Origin: Rhypophila decipiens | Taxonomy: Eukaryota > Ascomycota > Sordariomycetes > Sordariales > Naviculisporaceae | Assembly (NCBI GenBank): GCA_033297075.1 | Contig: MU858071.1 | Coordinates: 186,001 to 250,000, forward strand | DNA: 64,000 bases | Direction of reading: 5' to 3' | Shown: piece after piece, positions 1 to 14,032 of the stretch | Position numbering within the stretch: the first letter of the stretch is position 1 | Layout: each line of letters begins with the position of its first letter | Notes under the pieces: generated by a model | Database searches by the model: none | Seen by the model: the letters and a program-made list of their open reading frames with translations, nothing else | What the model was told of the DNA's origin: nothing | Translations under genes and position numbers: made by a program

Positions 1-219
1 AATCTCGGCCTCCTCGTCGTCGTCCTCCAACTCGGGATAAACAGAGAGTTGGCCCTGAGTCCCCGCTTCCTCCGCCAGAAAATACGGCTGGGCCGCACCG
101 TGGGCAATCTGGTCGTACACGAGATCCGTGTACGGGGTCGCACTGCTGCTCTCGAGAGCCGGAGCAGGGGCGACAAAGTTGCCATTGCCGTTGGTCATGC
201 TGGTGGTAGGGAAAGACAT
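1..219 (-). CDS. 5' end of an unidentified protein-coding gene, cut by the window edge
   Basis: Reading the minus strand from an ATG at 219 gives 73 codons open to the window edge. The N-terminus is low in complexity (Ser/Thr/Asn/Ala-rich) and is followed by an acidic run of Asp/Glu near residues 66-72. No signal peptide or membrane segment is visible and I recognise no family. The start is inferred because this is the upstream-most ATG of the open frame. The region 220-1000 upstream is pyrimidine- and purine-tract rich, like a fungal 5' leader. The rest of the gene lies outside the window, so function cannot be assigned. It could also be the first exon of a gene whose main domains are elsewhere. 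Confidence 0.5.
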   Translation of the reverse strand, partial: MSFPTTSMTNGNGNFVAPAPALESSSATPYTDLVYDQIAHGAAQPYFLAEEAGTQGQLSVYPELEDDDEEAEI

Positions 220-2035
220 TGTGGTTGCTGCACAGGAAGTGGTTACAAACAAATGTCTTTAGTCGTTACTGGCTTGCTTGCTTGCTTGCCGTCCGGGAAT
301 CGCTTGGAAAAGTCGAAAAGTTTGGGTAAAAAAAAGGGGCAAACTGGTCGATAATCGCAAATGGTCCGGTCTCGTCTCGTTATTCGATGGGATAAACAGT
401 CTTGTGCGCGAAAGAGTGTGTAATCGTAGTGAGAAGAGTGTGTGCAAGTAGGCAATGTGAAGCTGAACGCTGTTCGAAAACGTGGTTCGTTCGCGAGCAG
501 CTCGAAAATTTTGCTTATATTCTTGTCCGGCAGGCGGGCGAGGGGTACGCACGAACCACACGGTCGACCCGCAACCAGGGCGGGGGGCACAGTATTGAAG
601 ACGACTTTCGACGGTCGGGAGGGGCCGCGAGAAGCTCGGAGCACTCAGTCGGCGGACGCCGGACGGAGGAGGGGTCGGTCGGGCGGTCGGTCGGTGGGCC
701 AACAGGACCCGTATCGAGGGGGGGACTGAAGGAGCAACATGGCTGGCCTCCTCGATTCAAGCGGAGGCAGCGGTTCGAGGAGGAGGGCGAGAACTTCAAC
801 AAGGGGTATTGTTCCCCTTTCCAAGACCATTTCTTTCCTTCTTTCCGATGCTGCGCGCGCCTTTATTCAGACCATCCATCCATCCACATTGTTCCTGCTC
901 CTAATCCTCCATCCAAGCCCATTATATCCCATCCCATGTCCTCCCTTTGATCCAGCAACATCATATCACAGAGCAGAAGAAAATCAAGAGACAGAAGGAG
1001 ACATCGCAAGGAAAACAACACAATAGATCACAAACAAAACGGATTACAACAACAACAACAACAACAACAAGCAAGACAAGAAACGCATCCTCACTTGAGC
1101 AGGTCAAGACAATAGCCTAAGGAAACCAAGAGAAAGACAAAACAAAACAGTCCACATCAAAAAAAGTACTAACCTCCTACTCCTATCCATGATGGGCGAA
1201 TTCGAATCGATATCTGGAACCGTTGAAACCGGACGTGAGAAAAGAATGGACTAGCGGGGTGGGTTATTCGATTCGTATCAGTAGAGTATCGTGGTCATTT
1301 CAAACAAGAACAAAAAAATATATCGAGGCTCAATATGTGCTAACGCAGTCAAACTTGCTATGTTGTATGTTCGTCAGTAGAAGTTGGGTCGTCGCAAATG
1401 TGCAAGGTCGTGCCAGAGTTGAGGTTCCCGGGTCACGGTTCGCCTCGCCTCGCCTCTCCCGATTTTTAGTGGGTCCCTTTCACGACTTCACCTGCACACG
1501 CGTTTTCCGCTGCACAGTGAACGCCCCCACTCGCCCACAGTGGTCAAGACTTTGCATCTAAATGTGGAGACTGCCAAGAACTGACGATGATGATTCAGTA
1601 GACTCGAAAGCATCAACTGCCACCATTCAACGATTCGAAAATGAAGATAAAAGCCAACTGAAGACTAGGTTAAACCGGTTTCTGTTACCAGGTAACTACC
1701 GCACTGTCATATGGTACACCGGCTTGCTTGTCCGACGGCTCCACAAGTATGAAGCTCGGTCGCTGAGAGAAGTGAGTGGCCTTATTACTCTCAAGCCATC
1801 AAGCAGCGTTGGGAGGAAGAAATAAGAAAATTAACGCATAAAGTCCCCCATGAAAAAAAAATGCAAAACTCCAAAGATAAAAAGCAAACGATGCAAAAAT
1901 GAAACAGAAAAAGGTTTTCTTCTTGATTCCCCTTTCCACTCCCTCCTGCCTTTGGTATAAACAAACCCATCCATCCATCCAACCATTTAACAAGTTGTCC
2001 TGGCCAGAGCTTCTACCCTGATGGCGGCCATCAAA
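220..2035. other. Intergenic region with leader and promoter sequence, no supported gene
   Basis: This 1.8 kb stretch separates the truncated left-edge gene from the 3' end of hda-1. It contains a trinucleotide microsatellite at 1046-1070 and several homopolymer A runs. The open frames here (for example a plus-strand frame of 87 codons at 1562-1825) have no recognisable domain and no splice context, so I do not call a gene. Confidence 0.6.
1046..1070. repeat. (ACA)n trinucleotide microsatellite
   Basis: About eight perfect copies of ACA/CAA follow one another inside the leader region of the left-edge gene. It is a simple repeat. It would be read as UUG repeats on the minus-strand transcript if it lies in the 5' leader. 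Confidence 0.85.
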
Positions 2036-4469
2036 TCAAGTCATCTTATCATCCTCCGTCGTTTCCCCCTGCGCATCCTCCACCCCGACCAAGGACGAAC
2101 TCCTAGCCAGAATCCACGTGGTGACTTCCTTCTTGTGCTCTTGCATCATAGTCGCCAAGCCCTTGTACTTGCTGCGAATCACGGTACCAAAACGCCGCTT
2201 GTTGACTTTTCTGGTGAGCTCGGCGTTGTTCCAGCACGCATGGTCATTGGAAACATAGACTCGCGAGTTGTCCTTGTACCAATGCGAGAGGTACTCGTCC
2301 ACGTCGGATTTGACCGGTCGCAGGGGCGCGTTGGACACGAAGCTGACCACGCCCGACACTTTCGATTTGACATCTAGATATGCTTTTGATTAAAACGACG
2401 AGACATGATGAGGAGGGTTGATAATATATGATGCGGCTTCTGAGAAGACAAACAGTGTAATATAAAAGGACTGAGAGAAGAAACGTACCTCTTGTGATCA
2501 GCAACAACTTAATTCCAAGGTAGGCCTTGCCTACGCCGACCAGAAAGAGATCCTCCACGTCGTAGAGTTGGAGGTAATTGTCCCAGAGATAGCACACGAG
2601 CTCCTCAATGTGCCTTGAGAGCGCGGCTTCGTCGAATGGCTGGATATGGCTGTCCATGTCCTCGGGTTTCGTGACATATCTTGGAATGTTGATATCCATA
2701 ACGCCGAACTTGTTTCGGACGGCCCAGTCGATATAGCCAGAAACACCCTCGGTCTAACGGCACGAGCCTCGTTAGCAATGTCGCGCTAATGAGGGGAACA
2801 GATTGATACTTACAGCCCACGCATTATGTCCATCCAAGCTCGCGTCCACTGGGTCAAGAGTGGCACGCAGCGCTGGCGGATCGTGGATAATAACCATGAC
2901 CCGTTTGGCCGCATGAATGTCCCTCGTCGCCAATACCTGATTCTCGAAGGACTTGTAAATATGATCCCGCTGCACATACAGCGGGATCATGCCGTATTCT
3001 TGCGACAGGCGTTGCCTCTCAGCAGTGCGCACCACATCGTGCAGTCGCAACGAGTTGTTATTCGTCATGTCCTGAACATCGACAATCCCAGGCCGCATGC
3101 ACTCCCAATATGGCGCCTGGTAGGCCTGGACCTTGGCCAAGACCCTGGCTGCCTCGTGGCAGAGCTTGGGGATCTGGATTCGCGGTGGTGGCTCACCCAT
3201 TAGCGTCCTCGCCACAGCCAGCGCCGAGTTCGAGATGGCCTCGAGGTCATAACCGCCTTCCAGGCAGACCGCTACCTTCCCGTTCGCAAGACTCATCAGC
3301 ATATGGGTCATGTGCGCGTAGCAGGCCGGTGATACGAAACACGCCCCAAGTTCGTCTCCATCAGCAGCATCGAATCCGGCCGAGATGATGACCAGATCCG
3401 GGTCGAATTCCAGCGCGATGGGCATGACGATCTTTTGGAAAGCCGTCATATACTCGCCATCTCCCATTCCCTGAGCGTGCCACCCAATGTTGATGTTCTT
3501 TCCCTTCCCCGCCCCGGCGCCACAGTGTTCCATACCACCATCTGGAATCATGTTGTTATCTGGCCTTCCAGGGTAAAATTCACCGTTCTCGTAGACGTGG
3601 AGGGATATGTAGAGAATATTTGGGTCCTCGTAAAACATGTTCTGGATGCCGTTGCCGTGATGGACGTCCCAGTCGAGGATGAGCACCTTTCGGCACTTGT
3701 CTGGATACTCCTTCTGGACCACCTTGGCTGCTATCGGGACATTGTTGAATAGGCAAAAGCCCATGGCCTGGTCGAACTCTGCGTGGTGGCCTGGAGGGCG
3801 AATGACAGCAAAGCCATTTCTTATCTCGCCTTCAACGACCTTCTTACACGTCTCGATGGCACCACCAGCAGAGACCAATGCCGCCTCGAACGTTAAGCTG
3901 CCGACATAGAGAGATGTCCTTCCCTGGTCCTTCTGGATAGAAAGCGCACGGAGCTCCTCGGTAGACATGTTTGACAGCTCTTCGACCCACGTGTAGTGAG
4001 TGGGATGATGGACCAGACAGATCTCCTCTCGTTTCGCTTCTCTGGCAGGGATGCGCCACATGTACTTGTAAGGCTCTGTTTGTATGATTTTTAAGAGGTC
4101 CGCGTCGGATCCTTGGTACACCAAGCCAGCCTTCTTAAGGGTGGTCATGATGGCTGCGATACGCGACGGGTCCTCGGGGTGGTGTGGATTAGGGCCAAAG
4201 TCGGCATTGGAATGCAGCTTCATTCGGTCGTCATAGCATAGTCCAGTAGCGAGGAGCCTGCGTTCTCGTAACTCTCGAGGGTACGAGCCGCCGAACTCGA
4301 GCTCCTCCTCGTCATCCTCACCATCAACACTTTCGCCATTTCGGGAATCTAACGAACCACCAAGCCCCATGAAGCCGTTTGTTGTTGAAGTCCCCGACGT
4401 CGTCGTAGTAGTCGCCGTCATGAGATGGTCCTGGCCGTCCATGACAACGTCATTGTCAGTGCCGTCCAT
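2036..4469 (-). CDS. hda-1: Class II histone deacetylase (Hda1/Clr3 family)
   Basis: Zinc-dependent lysine deacetylase acting on histone tails in the nucleus. Hda1/Clr3 enzymes promote silencing and, in Neurospora, act with HP1. Three exons (4469-2814, 2753-2489, 2373-2036) join in frame to 752 residues, normal for the family. The first 60 residues are disordered and acidic. The catalytic domain spans roughly 75-450. It carries the His pair in PPGHH (228-229), the zinc ligands Asp268 and His270 in DWDVHH, Asp367 in AGFDAAD, and Tyr407 in the EGGYDL loop, so it should be active. The C-terminal part (about 540-752) matches the Arb2-type domain that follows the deacetylase domain in Hda1. Introns of 60 and 115 bases use GTAAGT and GTACGT donors. 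The start chosen is the first ATG of the long exon. I am confident of the family; the partners are inferred. Confidence 0.95.
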
Positions 4470-5993
4470 CTTGGGCCAGGCCAGGCGGACGGACGTGGGT
4501 CACTTAAACGCAATGAGTAGGATGTGGCCGGAGGACGTTGTGCAAGGTGTCTGCTAGGCTTGTTAGAAGACTGCAAATCAAGAGAAGCCCGGAATTCGTT
4601 GAGCAGCACAACGGGAGATGTATGGCCCAGCCGTGACGGGTAAACAAGCGCGAAATAAGATGCTTGCAAGTGTTGGAGACGAATGCTGTCGAGGAGGCAG
4701 GGCAGTTAGGGGTAGTCTGGCAAACAAAGCACTCGCCAGCTTGCGAGTTCAGTCCAATAGACCAGACGCATGAGAGGGCTATCACGAGATGAGACGCACG
4801 CTTGTGTGCTCTGTTCATCTGTCCTCTCCTGCTGGGTTCGAGGCAGCACTTGCGCCGTGATGTAGCATGAAGGGTGAGCAAGGCCTTGACCAATGTGACA
4901 AGCCAAGGGACAAACAACAGCCGAGCGAGTGACGATGACAGGAGGGAGAATGAGATATCGGAGAGGCTGACAGACAAGTGAGTAAGAAGATGAAAGCAGT
5001 GAGAGAATTGGAATCGTGACTGTGAAATAAGAAGGTTTGGGGAATCGTAGTAATCCTAACTCTCTGCGGAAGCAGCAGCCCAAGTCTCCACGAGTTGCAA
5101 CATGCAAGCAGGCAAGCGCCAGGGCGAGTCGAGGACTTGTGGTCGAGACCCATAAAAGACAACCAAAAGCATCACGGAATACAAAATTCATGTCCTCCAT
5201 CTGAAGAATTCTCGGCCAGAAAATGCTTCGTTTCGGTGAAGGATCACGGAAAGAAAGTGCAGGTCGGGAAGCGAGCAAGGTGAGAGCCAAGAGACAGACC
5301 GGCCAAAAGCTGCACGAACCTTGGCCGCAAAAGACAAAGAAATCCAACTCACTTGTTTAAAGTATTGCAGTTCATCAAATACTCAGTCCGCGCTGCGCTG
5401 TAATGTTGCGCGCGAAGAACGGTTTCGTCGTGAGCATGCCCTGTTGTTTGCTTGTAGGTGAGTGTATCGGGATATTGAGATGAAGGAGTGGCTGGTGAGT
5501 TCTTGGAGAAAGTCCAAGGTTCTGGCTCGGGACAAGCCACCAATCATATCGCTAGGTTGTGTGGCTGAAATGACCCAAAACGACAGGGAGGATCGTGGCA
5601 GGCAATCCCGTTGTTGCCCCCGCCACTTCAACTAGGAGCGAGACGGGTCAACATGGACAACAAATCTGGTAAAGAACAAGAACACGTTGCCAGAGCCACT
5701 GTGCATTCATAGATAAAGAAGAGGAGAGCAAGAGGCTTTTATTTACTTCACTATCGGATCTCGTCGAGCATTGTCTCATGTCTATATTAATTACCAGCAA
5801 CTCAACTCCATCAAGTATTGTCAAGTTCCTCCAATATATCGTAAACTATACATGTAGGTACAAGCGACAGTCTCGCCTAATTATGAGCTATATGAGTCTT
5901 CCAAATCCTCGTATCTTGATGAGGTCTTCTTCGTTACACGCGGCAAGTATGGCAGACCCTCAGATGGTGGCAACATTATGACACTCCAATATC
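4470..5993. other. Intergenic region and likely hda-1 5' leader
   Basis: This separates the start of hda-1 from the 3' end of the F-box gene. A 213-codon minus-strand frame (4706-5347) is present, but its composition is irregular (Leu/Cys/Ser-rich, no domain). It is best read as leader or promoter sequence of hda-1. I see no RNA gene or repeat. Confidence 0.55.
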
Positions 5994-7435
5994 TCAAACA
6001 CTCGCATCCAACAGACCAGGGTGGACGGCAGCTTTGACGTATATCACGCTGGGCAAGTCTGGCAGCTCCTCCCCGATGCAGTAGTGGATTCCCTTGCCGG
6101 CATCATTGTCATATACCTCACGGAGCTTCTCCAAAACGGCGTCCCGGTAGTCAACAACACCACCCCAACGACATGGAAATCCAGACGGCTGTGGAAAATA
6201 GACACCTGGCTCCAAAGCGTCCGGGTCTCCCTCTGAGACGATCGCTAGTTCCCGTTCGTTGATTGTAAGCATGATAGCTTCGCTGAAAGTCTCGATGCTC
6301 TGCTCGATGGACGGATTCTTCAGCCGAATGAACTGGACAAGACTAGCTTTGGTCGCGTACTGGTGTCTGGATATCAACAAGTGCAAGACGTCCTCCGGGG
6401 ACAGCTTCATCATGGTTGCGAGAATCACGTCGTTTTCAACACTGTCACCCCAGCCAATACTAGATGCATCAGCTCTCGACATGTCGTAGTCCTGAGATCA
6501 CCGCAAGTTAACAATTGTGACCACGAGACGAACGGAGATGGAGCCAAATGTTTGTCACTTACCCATTCTCGCACGGTAGCAATGGAAGGACAGACGTCCC
6601 TGCCCACCGCAGAACGAATCGTATTCCACACATCCGAAATGACATGCAGTTGGGTGGTCGAGTACTGCCGCATAAAGTTGCATCTGATATCGGGACTGAC
6701 GTGTGGTCTTCTAAGCCAAAACCGTCTCTGGTCCTCAAATCCACAACCACCAAACTCGTCATCGAAACAAAACGGCGCGTGGAAGTACCGGGCATATCTC
6801 CACCAGACATACAGTCCCAGACGAAGGCGTTCGAGCTCATGGGGTCGCAGTGTCCGGCTGTGCTCCGAGTGGCCGGCGAACCGGAAACGAGCAAACTCCC
6901 TCTCCCACCTCTTGACCGCCATGCACACCTTGAACACGGCCAGGCCATCATTTAGTGAGAGCCTCGTGGTCCAGTTCTTGATATCTTCACTGCATCCTTG
7001 AGCAGCACCATCATCACATCGACCATTCACACCGGAGGAAAAGGAAGACGAAGCAACAAGTCGATCACCGATGAAAACATCCCCGTCACAAAACGGATCC
7101 AGTGCGGTCAATGCTTTGGAGGTACACACGTCAAAAACGCGGAAAAGCGGCTCAACAGGGGTAAAATCCCGCTCGAGAATGGGGGACAAGATGGATGGCC
7201 AGTGCATCGATATAATCTTGTTCAGCAACCTATTCACCCGGGACATTTGGAATAGGGTCTCAATGTCCATGTTGGAAAGGATCTCATTGATGAGTTCGTT
7301 TGGTAGGTCCATGAGTTCGCGATTGGGACCGACTGAATTGGAGTTAGTGACGACTCGAAGGCTTAAAAATCCGGGGCCTGGACCTGGACATGAACCAGGG
7401 TCTGTCTCCTCCATGGCGCATGAGACTGAGAGCAT
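5994..7435 (-). CDS. F-box domain protein of unknown substrate
   Basis: Two exons (7435-6563 and 6491-5994) give 456 residues. A single 71-base intron has a GTAAGT donor. An F-box lies at about residues 41-80, beginning with DLPNELINEILSNM and continuing into a Leu/Ile helix. F-box proteins bind Skp1 and recruit substrates to SCF ubiquitin ligases. The remaining 375 residues show no WD40 or leucine-rich repeats that I can see; they are rich in Trp and Arg, as in many fungal-specific F-box proteins. The start is the first in-frame ATG (7435); a second at 7414 is possible. The substrate cannot be inferred. Neighbours hda-1 and BRX1 are transcribed the same way but are separated by more than 1 kb, so there is no sign of co-transcription. 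Confidence 0.85.
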
Positions 7436-8892
7436 TTTGGTAGACGCTTGGTGCCAACAAGCACTTTCGTACGACGATGAGTGGGTTTTGATTAGGCAAA
7501 AACAGAGGTGTGCGGCCTGAAGACGGGTTGAACACACAGTACGCTTGGATTTGGTATTGGGCGGATGTGGTGCAAAGAAAAATGAGTTGGGCAGCCCAAG
7601 GATGGGAAGATCGGCCTTGGGACGCGTCTTGGACGCGATTGAGGACCGACCGGTGGCCAAGGAACTGGTTGAGGGGCCGGAAAAGGTTGTTGAGCTGGCC
7701 GGGATTACACCGGTGCGGAGGAAAATTCAACTGGAAGGAACCCCTCGGTACGTTGGCGCGTCAAGCTCCTTCCTTCGTGAGATACGGTTGAGCACGTTTT
7801 TGGCAGAGTATTGCTCTCCACCTGATAGAGCAAGAGCAAACCACCAGAAAACTAGCAATGAAATATCTAGGGAAGGTGTGATGCCGGGCGAGAATTATCT
7901 AAGACTGAGATGTTAGCGACTTATGAATATTTGCGAAAATACTTGCAGGCGACCTACCCAATCTTTTGTCGTTGTTATAATTGCCGATATGACCGGATCA
8001 TGCAAAGCACATGAACCTGTAGTGACAATGAAGAAGGCTTTTGGGCATTCAGGCGCGATGGTGCCAAAATGAGTTGAAATGAAAATGGCCAAAGGAATCC
8101 TCCCTCAGCTTGTGTTCCCTATCTTCCTCCTCCTGCTGGCGTATGTCTGGTGATGATCGCAGACAATTACTTCCAGCTTGAAAATAGCTAGATAAGTGAA
8201 AAGAGCCGCGTGTTGGCAGTATGTATGCCGTTCGCGCTCACAGACACCTCGTTGGCTCGGTCGTTCGAACGAGAACCTCGAGGTGTCAACTTCTCACAAT
8301 TCCTAAACCGCGTTCACCCCGACGTTGGGGCTATCGAAAAGGGCCTTGCCATGGCTGGTGGTACCGTGAAGCATCAATTGCTTACTGGTCATCGATGAGA
8401 TAACCGCCATCGCGGATGGGGCGTTCTGGGGGCGTGTCTGGGCCATGGTGGGTGGTTGATGAAAAGAGGAAGAGGGAAGGGGAATTCGGGGTGATGGGCT
8501 TGTTTACATATGCACTGTTACAATACACTACAAGCTGACACTGCAACCCAACTGTTGTTTCACTGACTCAGTCTCGCCAGGAAGTCAACCATATCGTCAT
8601 TTCATCTGCCAATGGCGGGTCGTGGCGGCAATGACAGGGATCTCCCACGTCTCCAATTCAGGTCCATTTTCGGTGCATCAGGCCTCGCCAAGCTTCAACA
8701 CAGCATCGAACATTCCCCACATAGCACAGTACTTATCAAAGGTCCAGTGACCATTGGAAGCGACATGAGAAGAACTCATTGAACAAGACTGATCTTTCAA
8801 GACAATATATCCCACAAACCAAAACTCCATGTGTGAATCAACCCGTTTTTATTATCATAATCGCGCCATCCAGTCCATATGCATTTACAATG
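7436..8892. other. Intergenic region, no supported gene
   Basis: About 1.45 kb lies between the F-box gene start and the 3' end of BRX1. Short open frames on both strands (60 to 123 codons) lack domains and plausible splice partners. I see no tRNA, repeat array or strong promoter motif. Confidence 0.6.
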
Positions 8893-9987
8893 CTAAGCAA
8901 AAAGCTCACGGGTATCAAGACCATCCCTCTCCTTCTTGGCGCCTGGCAACAGACCCAGTTCTGCTTTCCTCCCGAGTGCCTCGCGTTGTTGCTCTGCTCT
9001 CGCGTTGTGCCGCCCAGCCTTGGACTTGCGCAAGTCTGATCTGACCTGGTTAGGCGAGATGAACCGCTTGTTCTCGTAGATGATGGGTCCTCCAAACGCG
9101 CCTTCTTGTATCACTATCGGCGTGAGAACGAACCGTGGCCCAATCTCTACGAGGCTGACGTCTGTGTCTCTGTCTCCCTTGGCCTTCTTGCTCTTGTTAC
9201 TCGACTCTCCCTCTTGCTCCTCGCACTTCGCCTTTTCGACTTCCCTGATCTCGTAGTTACGAATCCAGATCTTCCCGTCGGCAACGCTGAAAGCCATTAC
9301 GTGGTCGATGAAAGGCTTGGATTTGCGGGCGCCCTGTGGCACACCGAAGACTTGGAGAAAGACTTCCTTGATGACTTTGAGATACGGTTCCTGATCGAAT
9401 GCGCCATCGAAGGACAGAACCGGCCGTGATCCCTTGAGGCAGTTTCCTGTGAAATGTAGCTCCTCCATAGTATGCACTACGGAATTTGTTAGCGTCCGTC
9501 TGTGAAAGTATCAAGCCGTAGCCTGTGCATTGAGCTTTGCCCCTTACAATTTTGAGCATGGAACTTTATCGTCGGGCCGTTGGGCACCTTGCTGAACCAC
9601 ATATACAGATCTTTGCCTTTTCGTGCCTCGAAGAACATGACGTTATTGCAATTGTATAGCTCCGCTAGCTCGTTCAGTTGGTACAGCTTGGACTTGGAAT
9701 CGAACTTGACGTCTTTCCGGCCATGGGGCATCATTGCGGCGAGATCATTGAGAAGATGACGGTGTCTAACAGAAGAAAAATCGCATTGTTAATAACAGAA
9801 TCCAACTTGATTGAAGCGCAAGAGCTCAAGAATATTAGCGCCACTCATACCTGTACGTCACGCCTCTGGATGTGAGGATGAGAACTCTCTGCTTGTTCCT
9901 CTTGAGGCCCTTGTTCGCGCCATCCTCCTCGGTGTCCATCTTGTCGGGGTTCGACGGCTTGGATAACGTCTTGTATACCGCTGCCAT
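8893..9987 (-). CDS. brx1: Ribosome biogenesis protein Brx1 (Brix domain)
   Basis: Nucleolar assembly factor for the 60S ribosomal subunit; it binds pre-rRNA early in large-subunit maturation. Three exons (9987-9851, 9765-9548, 9476-8893) join to 312 residues, close to other fungal Brx1 proteins. The Brix domain runs from about residue 30 to 245. It includes the conserved opening LILTSRGVTYRHRHLLNDL, spanning the first intron, and HTMEELHFTGNCLKGSRP, just after the second. An acidic and Lys-rich insert (SSNKSKKAKGDRD) and a basic C-terminal tail are typical of nucleolar factors. Both introns (85 and 71 bases) have GT-AG ends. The start ATG gives the short charged N-terminus seen in the family. 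The identity is firm. Confidence 0.96.
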
Positions 9988-11251
9988 ATTTTATTGTCGT
10001 ATTTTCAGCAGTGCGAAAATGAGTTATGGGAGAGTTCGTGTTTGGGCGTATGTAAAAAAACAGTCGATGCTAGACCCATTCAAAATATCAGTGGTTCACC
10101 ACCACCTCGAATCGAAAACAATCTGCAAGCAAAAAAAGTTCAAAAGCGATTGGAGCCCCACTAGCGATAAGGCTTATCTTAGCATATGCGTTTCTTGGCG
10201 TGGTTTCGCCTGTCACCCCACTGCATTCCACAGCTGAGAACCTTCTTTCCTCCCCACGTGAGATCTCCATGGCATTTGTGGATCGAACTTCAAAACCTAC
10301 CTGGTACCTAGAACCCTTTGGTTTTCAAGAGATTCGGAACCAAGAAGACCTAACCATCTTTCGTTATTGATTAGGAGCCACTTGCCCCTTCCTCATTTCC
10401 TTGAGTCGTGCGTAGCTATCAGCTCCGCTACATACGTGTATTCTCGTAGCGGCATTACGTAGCAAGCCGTTCGAGACTCCAGGCATCCATCTGAATACCT
10501 CATGAATGACGAGTTACCACTCCCAGTTGCGATACCTGCAAGGAGAGCGCGATTGACCGGGTCGGACACGCAATAGCTTAGTGTACCGGACCAGACAGCA
10601 GAGCAAGCGGATAAGGTATGAGTACTGGTGTCGTGAATTCCTCGCTCCCAAATGATCCGAGTGTGAAACGTGTTGTTGGCAAGCTATTTTATTGCGTTGT
10701 CATCGACACCAACGTCGTCCACTTATACGTATAGTGGATAGGTGATAATTCACAGTATCATATGCAACGCGTTGAGGCAAAGTCCAGCAATGAGCTTCAT
10801 ATCGCCCAAGACACGTGCTTCGGCCGAGCTTTGGAGTGCCCTATTGATATCGGATTTCTCTTAGACGGAACGTCCATCCACGGCCAAATCCACGTGAGCG
10901 TCTGAACAACTAGGAAAGAAATGGCATCGCGTAAAGAAAGGTATTACCCCAGGTTCATTGACAAACTACCTCATTATCATGCAAAGAAGCTGTTGATCAA
11001 AAACGATTAAGAAATCCCAGCTAACCGCCCAGGAGAAAGCGGGAGAAGGACAAAGAGAAACAAAAAGCTAGAAATAACAACCCCTTAATATAAAAACCCC
11101 ATCAACAAGACATGGCCTGAAGGAGACTAGTAGCAGATCCCTTGTTTCCCTGATGCTCATAAGAAAAGTCCCCATTCATACCAGACATATGTTACGCCAT
11201 GTACTAATCCCAACCGTGTTGACCAAGTTACCGGCACCCGTGGATTGAAGT
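9988..11251. other. Intergenic region between BRX1 and RAB11
   Basis: About 1.26 kb with no open frame longer than roughly 90 codons and no recognisable domain. It should contain the BRX1 promoter and the RAB11 3' untranslated region. I found no tRNA or snoRNA signature by eye. Confidence 0.6.
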
Positions 11252-12182
<931 letters not shown>

Positions 12183-14032
12183 GGTTGCGAATTTGTTGTG
12201 CGTGGATGTGATTTAGCTGGGAGAGGCGGGCGTCGTGAAGTCGTGCAATGGCGATAACGAGGTTGATGTGAACAAAGCGAGCGATGTTGGATGTTCTGCT
12301 GTGAATAGGAGACAGGGAGAGCGGTGCGGCTCTAAGCAGCGGGACCCGTGTTTTAGTGTGCTGTACGGACTAATTGCCAACCTACGGATACACGTACAAA
12401 AGGAGGTGTCTGTGGTGTGTGGGCGGTGCATGTGGTTATTCAGGGTGCCTGGGGTGAACCTAAAGTGAGGTGGAAAATGCAGTGGGTTGGTTCCAAAGTC
12501 GATCACTGGTGCGGGCGCTGTGGAGTTGTGTCACTCCTCCGTAATTTGTAACTCTTCAGTACAGGTATAATACCGTATGCACATGACGACACTGCCAGAC
12601 ACCCAGACACCAACATAGCCACGCCGTTGGATGCTCAGGAAGGATGACACGTGAGCCTTGGATCATATCTTAAGACACAAAGGATAGTACTGATGTGGAT
12701 GATTCGGATCAAGTTTCATGTGCCTGAGGCCTTTCGATAGGTATAGTTTTCTGCCGTTTCATTGCCCTTTGTCATCCACCACGACACATAGCAGGTCTAA
12801 TGGTATCGATACGGATAGCCTTCAAAGATCCCGGGTACTAAAGTTCTGCTTGCCAGCAATAAAGCCTCAAGCTCCAGTGAGCATACCGTTCGCAGCCAAT
12901 CTAACTTATAAGTAGCCAAGTTCGATGCCTTCCAGATATCCCAGAGGACATACAGTTGAAGAAGAGAAGATCATGGACGACCGTGACCCATCCCCCTTGT
13001 CAGCGCATGCACGTGCCACATCAGTCCCTTTCTGGTGCAGATGTGCGATAAGAGGTTCTGCGATAAGAAACGAGCTAGAAAAGTTGTACATGTAGTGACA
13101 GTATCATTACACTATTACAGCTGCGGTGTCAAAGTAAACAAAAACCTGGAACCGATGATCTCAACACCAGCTTTCTCTCTCAATCTCAGCGGTCGTCTTA
13201 AATAATAATATTGAATAAGCTGGCTGTACAATTCTAGTCCTCAACATAACACAGGGATCCCTTTACACTACCAGTCCTTGCCGAGAATCGGTTCTCTCTG
13301 AGTGGGTATTTCTTTTTCCTGTTGCAATTCATCCCGGGTGTTGCATCCCCAGGTCATTCATGTTACTCCTCCTCCAGATGAACTCCCCATCGTCGCTTTA
13401 TACATCTTCAACCGCGGCTATAGGAAACAACGCCCCAACACCCCACCTTCCTTCCATTCCCAGCATTCAAGTCGATGCTGCCACATTCACCTTGATCGCT
13501 TGGGTCGCGTTTGCATCGACGCATCGACATCCATTCAAGTGTGAAAGAGAAATAAATTGGTCCTTCACTCCTTCCCCCGCCACGCTAGACACAAGCACCT
13601 TCCTCATCTTCCAATCCAAAAATTGCTCTACACCGCACACCCCAAGAACAGACAAAACCCCTCTTCTCTGTCCGCCCGTTCCGGTCTCACCGACAACGTT
13701 TTATCTTCCATGCCGGCCATTTGCTCACCCTTCACCTCAGGTTGGACTCGCCCATTCTCCAATCCGCTAGTCCCAGGCCTTTAGTCCATAAAACCAAACC
13801 AATTCTTCTCCGACTGGGAAGCTTCATCACCTCGCTTTGAGTCTTGAACTACGCCCCGAATCGAGCAGTGGAATTAGCCAGGACGCCCGAAAATCAAACC
13901 ATCGCGTCGAGCCCTCGAGATTGGTTTCAGCCATAGGGTATTCTGCTACATGTCGCCGGACACGCCTCCAGAAATCAGCCTACCAACCGGATCCTATTCT
14001 AGGCTGTGGTAATCAAGTCAGTCAACAAAATC
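12183..14032. other. Divergent promoter region between RAB11 and the chromodomain gene
   Basis: This 1.85 kb region separates two divergently transcribed genes. The right half (about 13,290-14,030) is rich in C/T tracts and short plus-strand frames, as in a long 5' leader of the chromodomain gene. No independent coding region is supported. Confidence 0.6.

Noticed and set aside
4706..5347. A 213-codon minus-strand frame upstream of hda-1
   Set aside because: Irregular composition, no domain and position in the expected leader region. No matching splice structure was found.
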